From Kappaphycus alvarezii (Eukaryota > Rhodophyta > Florideophyceae > Gigartinales > Solieriaceae), in assembly GCA_002205965.3 (NCBI GenBank), contig NADL03000054.1:1-64000 (forward strand): a stretch of 64,000 nt of DNA, read 5' to 3'. The translations under genes were made by a program, and so were the position numbers. The notes below the pieces were generated by a model, which was not told the origin of the DNA, did not search any database, and saw nothing but the letters and a program-made list of their open reading frames with translations. Positions within the stretch are counted from its first letter, which is position 1. Every line of letters starts with the position of its first letter. Of the stretch, positions 31,185 through 42,000 are shown one piece after another.

Positions 31185-32274
31185 GTGTCGTGCGATAACG
31201 CAAATACGGCATTTTCATAACCTCATGATTAGCTGAAACCATTAAGGCCCACTCTCGATCTTGAACGGCTTGTTCTAAAAAGCTTCGTTTAAGAAAGTCG
31301 TTTCTCAGCGGAACGTGTGCCATTGGGCAGAGCTTTTCAATGTCCTTTGTAAGCTCTTTGAGCGCTTCTCGTTCGGACTTTCCTTCCGTCTCGTAGTCCG
31401 CGAGCCTGAGTGAGCGAAGGCGCTCTGTGACCGCATCCATTTTAGATTCGGAGGAATATGCTTCGTTGAGCAGTAGCATGGCAGTCCCCCAACTTTTGGC
31501 TTGATTCTGAACTTGATCGTAATAGAACTCAAGGGCCTCACCCCGGAGCATGTGGCGGAGAGTTGCAATTTCTCGGAGGCAGTTGCGCCGGCTTCCTCGC
31601 AAACTTGCTGATACGTCTTTAAATATCTGGGCCAGTTTTCCTCGAGAGCACCGGAGGATTTGTCACAACTATTCTTGAAATTAGCTGCGAAGACCCTGGA
31701 CATAGTACTCTTCTGTACATCCCCCAAATTTTTAGGTTCTGCTTGCTTGTGACTGCACTTGAATATTAAACGGGGATGCAGCAATATTTCCAGCAGGAGG
31801 CGTGCCAGTAGGAGTGATAATAACTTCATCTCCTCGTTTGACGGCATCGTACCTCGCAAGTGCCACCAGGCACTTATCCTTGTCAGCTTCCAAGAAAATT
31901 GCACAAATCACGCGACGGGGGATAAGTCGACCAGATGATTCAGTAATTCGGCACGGAATGTCACGGGATTCTAGGAAGCAACGCAAACGTTTATATATAT
32001 CTGGATTGATCACAACATCCGGATGGGCCAGCTCCTTCGGAGTCAGCTCTTCAGATATGGTCTCCTGTAGTTCTGCACCACGAAGTGTTATATGGGCTTC
32101 GTAGCCAACGAACAAGTTACGGAGTCCCGTCTGCCTTCCATTCGATAACTGAAGTCCACGCCAAAAACGGCTTTGGTGGTTGAACGGCGGCAATCCATCG
32201 TCGGATTCGGCTTGCGCGGCCTGAATCTCGGCAGTTCCAGGGTTTGTAACTGGGGTGTTGCTCATTTTCAGCAC
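31111..32274 (-). CDS. Copia 1 gag, N-terminal and capsid parts (two frames)
   Basis: Begins at 32274 with MLKMSNTPVTNPGTAE. The first frame is open to 31732. A second frame carries the sequence around 31570-31740 (NWPRYLKTYQQVCEEAGATA). The first frame resumes at about 31602 with REIATLRHMLRGEALEFYYD, YSSESKMDAVTERLRSLRL and KRSFLEQAVQDREWAL, the helical capsid-like region usual in Copia gag. Two opposite one-base shifts would restore one frame. It starts about 20 bp inside the 5' LTR. Confidence 0.75.
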
Positions 32275-32292
32275 TTGTCCTTAATTCGCGAA

Positions 32293-32660
32293 TGTCGAAC
32301 AATGTGTCTGAGTTGTTCGGTAGTCTCTCGTCACCGGACAAGAGGAGCTCGCAGGAGCCAAATACAGTGTTCAGTAACAGAACAAGTTTATTGTGATGGT
32401 ATCTTCATTGTCCCCCTCTCCCGTCTTCGAATTACCCAATTGTCTCATCCTTTTGTTCCTACCTCTCCCTGCCGACACTGAGTTGCAATGCCTGAAACAT
32501 TGCATTTGTCCAGTAGTACCTCGACCTTTTGGCACCCTCAAGACCTTAAGTAAAGGTCGTGGGCAATGCTTACCAATCGGGATTCGATTAGGTACAACAC
32601 GTTGATTCAGATACTGTGCTGACATCCAAAGAAGCCATATTACAGATCCAAATATCGACA
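32293..32660 (-). repeat. 5' LTR of young Copia element
   Basis: 368 bp, TGTCGA...TCGACA. The element sequence right after it, read on the coding strand, is TTCGCGAATTAAGGAC. This lacks the TGG that starts a standard primer-binding site, so priming by an internal tRNA fragment is a possibility. Confidence 0.95.
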
Positions 32661-32665
32661 GATTC
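32661..32665. repeat. Target site duplication, right (GATTC)
   Basis: Matches 26981-26985 exactly. Confidence 0.95.
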
Positions 32666-33159
32666 TGTTGAAATCCCCAGCTCAATACACGTGGCAGATG
32701 AGTGGAAGGCAAAATGAGGCGTTATTGGGAATTTTTGGATGGATGGAAATAATCGCTTTGTTTTTAATCAGAATTTAGACCGGACTACACCCACCGTCGG
32801 GTGCTGGCCGACGGCGGGTGAACGTGTCCACAATTAAAGGCCGCGCTGATTACCTCCACCGAAGGATCGATGAGAAAGGGGGCAAGTGAGAAGTTCGAAG
32901 TTAATACATTGTTTAGTGTCATCGTTGAGGCGTTCGGACTTAGCCCAGCGCCACCCGTGCCAGTCCCTAGATTGTACTGGGGACCGTGACTGCGCAGCTC
33001 TGCGGATATTTCCACGACAGATTCCCAGTCAACTTGTATGGTAGTGTGCGTGTATGTGAAATGTTGCGGCCAGCACTGATTACTCAGTTAACATTTAAAA
33101 TGAAAACATCAAATGTCTTAAATTTTTTCTCATACCCCTTTTGCATGCCACTATTCGCT
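32666..33159. other. Spacer between Copia 1 and LINE fragment
   Basis: No gene supported. A 76-codon frame on - (32785-33015) has no motif. It contains the hairpin at 32788-32820. Confidence 0.4.
32788..32820. repeat. 13-bp GC-rich hairpin
   Basis: CACCCACCGTCGG and CCGACGGCGGGTG pair with one A-C mismatch around a 7-base loop. Function unknown. Confidence 0.6.
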
Positions 33160-33337
33160 CGCGAATCTATCAGCGCCTCAGCTGTGTTCCGTGGTCCTCG
33201 GTGGCTATGGCCATCATTTCCCCATTTCCCGTGCCCGACTGCACGTGACCGATGTTGACCATCCAGTTAGTTCTTAACTTAATAGTCAGTCAATGAGTGT
33301 ACAGTACATTCCAGGAACACCATGAGTAAAGTTTATA
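33160..33337 (+). mobile_element. LINE 3'-end fragment (copy 2)
   Basis: Aligns with the end of copy 1. It encodes RIYQRLSCVPWSSVAMAI (compare IYQRISCTVRSSVAM in copy 1). It shares the 3' UTR: ACTGCACGTG, CATCCAGTTAGTTCTTA, TAGTCAGT and the terminal ATGAGTAAAGTTT. It is more diverged than copy 1 is from the 62.8-kb copy. Confidence 0.65.
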
Positions 33338-34154
33338 GTACTAATCCCCAAGACATCAAAGATATTGGCAGGGTGGAAAATTCCTTTTAGTCAAGCACTG
33401 CACTTGACTCAAAACGACCTTCGTTGAAAGCCAAGCAAAAACCTCTCAACTCCGAAATCGGAAGTTTCCTAGACAATTCTCGGAAACCTATGCAACACAT
33501 TGACACAACTTTTTCATCAGATTTGAAGATTACAAGGATATAAATGTCCTTTTGGAAGAAAAAGTTGGACTTTGCATCTTCTTAAAGATTTATAGAGAGG
33601 AGAAGAATGTACCCTTTCGCCAAATAATGCCATCGAAGTGGGACTCATCACATCGATCGAAATTTAATCTTTAACTCTGAGTAGCGTCAAGGCAGAAGAA
33701 TGGCCCCTGAAAAGCAATGTTAGAGATATTAATACAGAGAATTTTGAATCAATTCAAGTCGGCAGTGAAAACCGAGCGTCACAGATGAAGCAGAGCGCGA
33801 CTGATACTCTCGCGAACTCAATCACTACTACTGTCCCAATTGCAATTAGGAAGAAAAGTCCAGTAGTAGCCCACCTGGCCAATGGAAACAAATAAACGGA
33901 TCATAATGAAGATGGTGACTGGATAGATACGACTAGTCTTCCATTGAAAACGAAATGGATAAAAGATCACATGACTGCACGTATTACTGAGAATACACGA
34001 GCTCATGCATGAAACTTATTCGGTTCTGATGATGAGACCATTACGGAGGGCTATACACCATGTGAAAGAGCGACTCATGAACATTTTTTCTTGGATGCTC
34101 CAAGTGAGTCTCTTTGTCTTCTATTTTCTCTAAACTAATACTGACTGCAGCGCA
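33338..34154. other. No recognised gene
   Basis: Short open frames only. Possibly part of the decayed Gypsy DNA that follows. Confidence 0.4.
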
Positions 34155-35095
34155 ACGCACAGTGCGCAGTTGTTCCCGTCTAGATATAGAACCCGTCAGA
34201 CAATGAGAATATCAACACACACACCAATACTCATAGGGTATTCGGTTCCAATATTTCTCTTTAAGCATCCTGCAGTGTAGTAGCAATGTCCGCAGACGGC
34301 GATGAGAAGTTGGGGGGGGGGGAGGTAGAGCGGGGATTATAATTTGGACGGGTGGACAGTGTAATTGTCCTCCGGGTTGTTAGGCTGGACCGGGATCCGC
34401 GGAATGTTACAAACTTGAGAAGCGTCCGGTCAACAATATAGGAGACGTCAGTGGAGCAAATTTGGACAAAAAGAAGAAGGAGTCTTGAGTCAGCAGTGCA
34501 GATTATCCCCTCTGCAAATATGGGAGTTGTCACCAATGACAACCTTGAAGTTCCTATTTGTATGTAGACGCTGGAGTCCAGGCGCCACGTGTGATTAAAT
34601 ATCACAGACGAAAATGAAAGAGGTAGTAAAATATGGGATAGAGAGGGGAAATAGCTGGGGAACCTGGACAGATAAACTTGACTGTAGCCAAAGTTAAAGT
34701 TGGAAAGGTTGCTGCAAAGGATGAAGTTGAGAGTCAAGTTCAGAGCCAAAACACTGGTGGCTGTTTATTCTGGGCCCCTAGTGGCCAGGTAGGTAAAAGT
34801 AATAATTATCTAGGCTAGGGTTATCTACCACTGTGAGGTAACTAAAGTCAATGTCAGCCAAGTAGTAGAGATCCAAATTAGAGATTTTTAAAGTCAAAGC
34901 TTGGCCCAATAGTTGCCTTCCTCCTGCGAAAATATCAGGTCTAAGTTGGGGGCCGATTAGTCCGGAAAGCCCGCCCTCAGGCCCACTCTGGTGAATTACA
35001 GAACCAAGACCAATGGTAGTCGACAATCGAAAAAGTGGCCTTACTGTAAAGTACCTGCTGGTAGTATTGCGCCAGCATGAACAAAAGTGGATCAT
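34155..35095 (-). repeat. Dispersed repeat, copy A (Gypsy-associated)
   Basis: Diverged direct copy of 39640-40450. Matching blocks include GCCCAAT..., AATATCAG(G/A)TC, ATTGTCCTCCGGG and the TTTCTCTTTAAGCA/TGCGCAG ends. Both copies keep similar peptides on - (DIFAGG and LGQ; NFSSP near the end), but with stops. Copy B directly follows Gypsy integrase sequence, so this is the 3' part or LTR of the same old Gypsy family. Confidence 0.55.
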
Positions 35096-38000
35096 AAAAA
35101 GATCGCCAAAATAAGCTCTGCCGGTGGCAGTACAGTACGAGTGCCAATTGCACTACACTGACGCGGAGAATAACAAACTGTACTCAAGGCTAGGTGGCTA
35201 ATGTCTGCGATTTTATGGAGTTCAGGTATTAATGTCTGGATTAGAATTCAGTGACAGAAGATCTTTCTGGAATCTGCCAAAGATCCGTCCTTTCAAGAAG
35301 ACATGTTTTGGACGTATTTTGCCAGGTTAGTGGGTTGTAAATCTTGGTAAATTTATTCTTTTACGTATAAACAGAACGTCCTCTGATGATAGAACTTGAA
35401 TTGAAGCCTGACCAGGAGATGGAATCTTGATATAGATTATATATTTATTACCAATATCCGTAGAAGGCTAATTTTCCAGCCCTTGGGAACTAATTTTTTT
35501 GGATAAAAGGATTCATCGCTGGTATGGAGTAGGTGGAAAATAGGTTGAAGGCATCCCAACTTTATATCTTTAGATAGGAAATTGGAGAACAGATGCGGAT
35601 TTCGGACTGCAGTTCGCTTAAGGAGTTTATTTATGCTTTGAATCAAAATTGTAAGTCTTTGTAATACTAAAATCAAGCTTGAATGAACTTGCTGCACGAA
35701 AGAGGAGTTATTGGAACTCTTTCGGCCTTGTCTCGAATCTGAAAAGATCTTAAGCACTGATTTATATTTCCATTTGTGCGGGCAGAGAAGGCGTTGCTTT
35801 CTAAGGGTCTCCGCTACATCGGATTCGATAAGACTGATAAAAGAAGCTGCAAGGTGAGAGTATTTTTTTAGAGTGAAGAAATGAATCTTAGGGAACATTT
35901 TCACCTGTATTCAGGAGAGAGTAAGGAAAAAAATAGACGCCTTCATTTTTATTGACCATGACAGAATTTTTTTGTAATTACTATGAGGAGCGAGAAAAGG
36001 GAGGGAAAAGGTTTTAGAAAGCGGTAGAGATACATTTGAGCTATTCAGTTCCGTAATGAGCGAGATATGCGAGCTGTACTAGAACAAGTTTTGTATGATT
36101 TTTCGTCATATAAAAAGATTTAAAGATTATTTACAACTAAAAATTTAATTTTTCCATCTGCTGTTTGCGTGTGTGTGTGTGTGTGCGACTGGAGATTTTT
36201 CAAGGGATCGAACATAATTCGTGATTCGATGCCCCGGAACGAAATTTAATTCCAATTGGCAGACATATTTATTCGTAACATCTAAGATGGTGAAAGAATC
36301 AGGGAACGTCAAGCGTAAACTTATTCATGTTGTGAATTTTCGTTGTATCAAGAAAGTTATGGAGTACAGCTTTTAAGTACTGCAAAAATGGAAAGATATA
36401 AAATTTTGCACAATAATACAGATACAATGGTTTTCACTATGACATGACTGAATACGTTTCAATGGGTGCGTTTTTCGCCTAAAAAGAAGGTTTATACATT
36501 TCAACCTGAAATTGGGGGAGATTGTTTTGTAATATAGAATGGTTTCGGATATTAGAAGCACTCATTAAATAAAACTAAACTATGTGATTCTTTCGGTTTT
36601 ACTTTTCCACTTACGCTAAAAAATAGTAGAGTATTAGTTCCTTTGAATCACTACAAAATATATTTGTGTCTATGAATTTGCTAAATATATACATCATCTT
36701 GGCGGAGTAAAATTTTATGGGATTTAGTATAACACTTTTAAAGTTCAAGTCGGTGCTCAATACCTCTAAGAGATGAATATTTGCATAAAATTGTCGAGCT
36801 GTATCAGAAGAATGGATTTTGGAGTTCGATTGAGAATCGAAACAGACGAGGAACTGAGTTCTCATCATATGTATTGCGGTAACCTATGAACTTTGGAAAG
36901 GGAATTATAAGCACTGCGATACCCAAAAGATGTCCTATACTCGGAATAATGCCCTTCTTCGAAGTTGGATAGTGAATGCAGGAGCTCTGTCTTATGGGAT
37001 AAAAAGGATGCCTGGTCACATTGAAGATTTGAGGAGAATGTTATGAATTTCAAATGTTGGTCAAAATTGTATTCTGAACTGAAAATATGTCTAGGGCTGC
37101 AAAATACTGTAAATAACTGACTTAATTGAGTATAATTCAGTGCCAAATAAGTAGTTCTGCAACTATGTTTTAACAGAAGAGCCCTTTTTGGTTATCGTTC
37201 TTCCAAAAAAAGCCAGATATTGGTCACTTTTCCGCAAGAGGGATATTTACAGCTGATACATAAAGTTACCATCTAACGGTGAACGCATGTCCACGAGTAG
37301 GCTCAAAGGGACTGTATCTGCACATCGAGATATATCTGAGTGCAACTTCAAAGTACAGATCATTTTACCGACTACCAATTTTTCCAACTATCCCAAAGAA
37401 TCATCTTTCCTCTTTTCTTTCATATTTTCGCCAATCTCAAGTCATCTCACTTTCTGACATTATTAAAACGTGATATACTATAAAGGCGTGATGGAAGATA
37501 TTATAATGATCTTTGAAGCTTAACTGAGTATGACTGATATTTGCAGATGTTCAGCCCCTTTTTGAAGAATATACACGGTTTAATTACCGTAGTTAGTCTT
37601 TCGGATAAATATAGATGCCAAAATAAGCATATCAAATTCCTATACCACATTCAGTTTTGCTACTTGGGCATTTAAATATAGTAATGCGGAGACTAATGAA
37701 AGAAGGTACATGAAAATAGTATTGGACCAGCCAGGGAGCAGTTTTCAACATTTTGCTACAAACCACTTCATATGATGGGTACCAGTAATTTTTTTCAGGC
37801 TAGCTGTTCATAATATAAAACTGTATTCAATTCAAAAATATATCGCTCGACTTAATCTTGTAGCATGATGTAACGTTGTCATGTTTGCTGAATTAACACA
37901 GCAACCTGCGTGACGCTGTATCAAAAAAGGAAAATCTACTACATACTGTTACCCAAGAGAGAAAATCAATCTAAATTTTCCGCCACTCACGAGGTTTAGA

Positions 38001-39639
38001 CGGAGTAAAATCTATCGATAAAAAGATTGAAGGTCTTGGGATCCCTCGCACATACTACAGTTGAGCCAGAGTCATAAAGGGAAATTGAATGATTCTGAAA
38101 CCAATATTTGTAATAAGGTTCAGGGCAAATTCCGCAAATCAGACTATCGTCGATCCTGGTTTTTACGGTATAAACTTAGTCGTTACATATATCATAATAT
38201 ATCACGAGGGTTTTTTCTAGTGAAAGCAGAAACAAGGTATGAAAATTCCCCAGGATGTTTATTGATATCGCCTTGTTCAAAGTAGAATAAGTGAAAAGAT
38301 AATGAAGGAATAAAGTATGCAAAATTGGGCTTTATCAATTATGTGAGCAGAAAAGGAACTCATGATAATAAACTTCAGAATATCGGAGAAGTTATTTAAG
38401 GATAATATTAACGGCATATGCGAAGCTAGTGCTGGCAAAAAATTGAGAACCGAAAAAATAGATCAAAATATCAGAGAAGCTAGAAAGTGAGAAGAGAACT
38501 ACTGTTGGGATGGAAACAAGCGGTTACTAATACAAAGCTGACACAAAAAGTGATAACTCGCGTTCTGCAAGTGCCATACACCGTACAATGATTTGTAGAT
38601 GAAGAAATAAATCGCTTATTAATTCAATAAAATAAATAATCTGTAGAAATGAGGCGAACAAGCAGAATATTTTTTGAACAGGAGGTTACTGTGATAGAAG
38701 GCATTAAGTAAGCTACATTTAGTTGCATATAAAGATATACAAAAGTGATTTGGAACAATTGAAGAAGGATAATTTGCAAAGACAGTTTAATTATGTCGAA
38801 CACTGAGGAAGGCAAGATCCTTGTCATGGCCTGCATGGTCAAGGCTAGCTTCCAAAATTTATTTTTCCAAGAAAGAACAGCAATTTTATCCCTTCGCTGA
38901 ATAGTTTAAGAATTTGTGCGGCTTCTAGGTTCACAATTCGATTGGTTTATAATGAAAGTGGACATTGAAAGCTCTTGACCGGAGAAAAAAGTTCTACGGC
39001 GATAAATTATATGTTTCAGTAATTCTCAAAGGCTGAAAACAGCACAGGTTTAATGCAAAGAATCCTAAAGATTAACAGCTACTAAATTGCGCTAAATTGT
39101 AAGAAGATCTTGCTATTAGCATTAGATGTATGAAAATTAGGTACCAGCCGTAAGAAAATCTTAAAAACAAAAAAGAGGATGATATCTATGATATCTAAGG
39201 GATATGGAGGCGATAAAACGTTGGTAAGGTTTTCATCTATATTCATTTGATGGATATCGCATTGAAGAACGGGGGACAAAATAACCCAGGGAGATCATCA
39301 GGAGAATAATATGAACTTTAACCATGATAAGGCATCAAGGCGGAAGATGAAACGGATGGGCCTATCTGAAATGATTTCGGACATATTCTATTCATTTTTG
39401 CAGCTTTAGATCTAATAATGGATAAGTTGAATAAATTAAGCGTTATTAAAGGAGCAGCATATATAAAAAAGATAAAAGGATAGCCGACCGGAGAGAAAGC
39501 AACATCAGCTGTCATGTGTGATTGTTTACGGGTTTATAGTTAGCCACAATTCAAAGTGTTCGAATTGTTAGTAGGGAGCCTTTGTAACAATATGATCGCA
39601 AGTATTTGAAAAGAATAGAAGGTGGACATTTTTTTAGTA
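35096..39639. other. 4.5-kb AT-rich stretch, no recognised gene
   Basis: The longest frame is 155 codons on - (35437-35904), Lys/Leu/Ser-rich, with no family motif. A (GT)8 microsatellite lies at 36169-36185. The stretch lies between two copies of a Gypsy-associated repeat and may be the interior of an old element, but no pol motifs survive that I can read. Confidence 0.4.
36169..36185. repeat. (GT)n microsatellite
   Basis: Eight GT units. Confidence 0.9.
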
Positions 39640-40450
39640 CCGTGAACGGTGCGCAGGTGTTCTACTAGAAATACGGGACCCTATCACACAATGAGAAAAC
39701 CAAAAGAAAAAAGAAGAACTACATGTCTGCTGTCTCTTTTTCTCTTTAAGCACCACTAAATGCGGTAGCACAGCTCGCCCATGGCGAGGAGAAGTTGGAT
39801 TACTAGGGCGAGGGTGACTTCTCTGAAGAGTGGTCAGTAGTATTGTCCTCCGGGCTGTAAGGACGGATCATGGTCCATATCTTCACAACGCTTTAAACTT
39901 GTGAAGAGTCGGATCAAAAGAACAGGGACACCAGGAGTGCAAACTCGAAAAAAATCGAGGTAAAGATGGGTCAGTAGAGCTTTGAAACTACTTCGGAGGT
40001 AAGGGTGTTTTTACCCAAGACCAATTTGAAATTCCAATTTTTATGCAGGTGCCGGTGTTTGGGGCGCCAAGGGGGAGTAAATATCATGAACGAAAATTGA
40101 AAGGGGGGGTATATAATATAAAGGATAGGAAAAAGGGGGAAATAAGAGCCGATAAACGTGACTATGACCAAATTTGCCTTTAGCAAGGGGTTGTAGACGG
40201 GAAATTTTGGAGTAAATAACATAGCCAATACCAGGGTGGGTGGTTATACTCGGGCCTCAGTGGCAAGGCAAGTATAAATACTAGGTAGATAGACTAGGGC
40301 TATACACAGTGCCGCGGTAAGTTAAGTCATTGTCAGCAAAGTAATAAGTATCAGAATTACATATAGAAGAGTTAGAAACTTGGCCCAATGAGTGGCTGTC
40401 ACCAGCAAAAATATCAGATCCAAGGTGGGAACCGAGTGGTTCGGATCAGT
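39640..40450 (-). repeat. Dispersed repeat, copy B (Gypsy-associated)
   Basis: Second copy of the repeat at 34155-35095, in the same orientation. It begins right where the integrase zinc-finger region of the Gypsy remnant ends, so it is either the decayed rest of integrase plus 3' LTR or an LTR joined by deletion. Confidence 0.55.
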
Positions 40451-42000
40451 AATGGAAATACATTGAATACAGAAACGAACAAAAAACATAGGATCTTTGT
40501 CGATAGTTGACCAAAAATAGCGTACTTAAAGAACAACTTAAGTCGATTGGCGTCTTCGATGTCCCGTGGGACCGGTATTAGCAATGATACACAGGCGGAG
40601 TTGGAGATCAGAAGCGGAGTCGGGAATTAAGATAGCGCCATCTGGGAAATAATATAAAGTGTGTACACGATTTACTGAGTCCGGGGGTTGCCTGAGGTTT
40701 CATTCTTTCATCACGGTTATTTCAATTTTGTTTCGCTAGATAAAGTCAAGATTTGACGATGAAGGAAGTTCGCGTATGTTTATAAGGCGGTATACTTCAT
40801 GCGGCACGGAAGATCAGCGCTCGAAAAAATCAGCCCACACATTATTATCACCATGAATATGAAAGCAGTTGTATTTGTAAACAATTGGAAAAATTGCCCA
40901 TCTGAGGACTTTGCGCATCGTGGTCTGGGACATGTCAGGAACAATGGGCATGGATCAAATAGAAAAATAAGGCTATTGTGGTCAGAACAGAGATCTAGTA
41001 CAATTGGGGTATCGAAGATCCAGTGCTTCTGATCAAGAGATGCAAGAATATAGAACGCTTCTTTTTCCAAAATAGACTGCGCAAGCTGTGTTGCATTAAC
41101 AATTCCCGATAAAAAAACAGAAAGGTCTATGGCGCTCGTTCTTATGTGTAAGCCTGGGATAAATCAACGGAGTTTGAGTGATAATAACAGAAAACATTGT
41201 ATCCGAGGCGTCAGTATAAAAAAGACGTTTTTGATTGTAGCGATTTGAAAAGAGAACTTTATTAGCCACAGAATTATTGCAGTTGTCGAAAGCAGTTTTC
41301 TAAGCATCTACCCAACAGAAATCGGCAAGATTCACACGATAAACAGCTCTTTTGGTACGCTTTGCAGCCTGTATTTACATGAACTCCATCAAGTTATGAA
41401 GCGGAGTAGTTAGTTCCTAGAATTGCAGTATTTCATAGTTGAGCCACTGGTAATCGCAAATAAACTTCAGCAGAAGGGTTCCTATCATTTGGTGTTCCAC
41501 AGATAGTAGTCATTTGAGATGCCGTAGGCCCATCTTAATTCCAGTGTCAGAAATTAGGCATTCACACCAATGCACTTCGGTAGTAAATAAAGTACATTTT
41601 TTATTTACTTAACGTACTGATAAATTTCTTGCGGGGTGGCTTGATGTTATGTTTTGCACGCAACTGCAGAAGTTTCTCAATAACATACAATAGATCGTCG
41701 ATATTACGTTGATGAAGAAGAATTTCACCCACCCAAGGCAGTACGTGTTTTTGGAGGTTTTTTGGGATAATAGTTGTGAAAATAGACAGTAGGTATGCAA
41801 TAACATTAGTATTACCATGTCAAAAAGTGTCGGGGTAAAAATACCGTCTGGGGCGACGAAAGACTGACAGACCTGAGAATATTCATGTAGAGGGAACTTC
41901 CAGTAGACACAAGAAAGATCTCATTTAAAACATATTTTGGATATTTTAGTTAGTTCATCCTATATTTTTGGCATCGGATACTAATTTGCTACTTTATATT
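40451..42000 (-). pseudogene. Ty3/Gypsy pol remnant (RT, RNase H, integrase N-terminus)
   Basis: Read leftward over several frames. RT: PLHEYSQVCQSFVAPDGIF (about 41930) and then the decayed region of the catalytic Asp pair (about 41720-41760), where the pair is lost. RT-RNase H link: GIKMGLRHLK and KRTKRAVYRVNLADFCWVDA. RNase H: LFYTDASDTMFSVIITQTPL (about 41200), EKEAFYILASLDQKHWIFDT, CSDHNSLIFLFDP, NNVWADFFER. Integrase zinc-binding region: LQLRLCIIANTGPTGHRR and FVRFCIQC (about 40500-40620). The order RT-RNase H-integrase identifies Gypsy, not Copia. Many stops and frameshifts show it is old. Confidence 0.75.

Larger units (their letters stand above)
26986..32660 (-). mobile_element. Ty1/Copia LTR retrotransposon, 5675 bp, recent insertion
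   Basis: Complete element on the minus strand, bounded by two 368-bp LTRs and the 5-bp duplication GATTC. Order from right to left is gag, protease, integrase, reverse transcriptase, RNase H, which is the Copia order. Near-identical LTRs mean a recent insertion. The coding region nevertheless has an in-frame TAG in the protease and several one-base frame changes in gag, between gag and pol, in RT and in RNase H, so as written it cannot make a full polyprotein. Confidence 0.95.

Noticed and set aside
32785..33015. 76-codon minus ORF next to Copia 1
   Set aside because: Too short, no motif, and covers a GC-rich hairpin.
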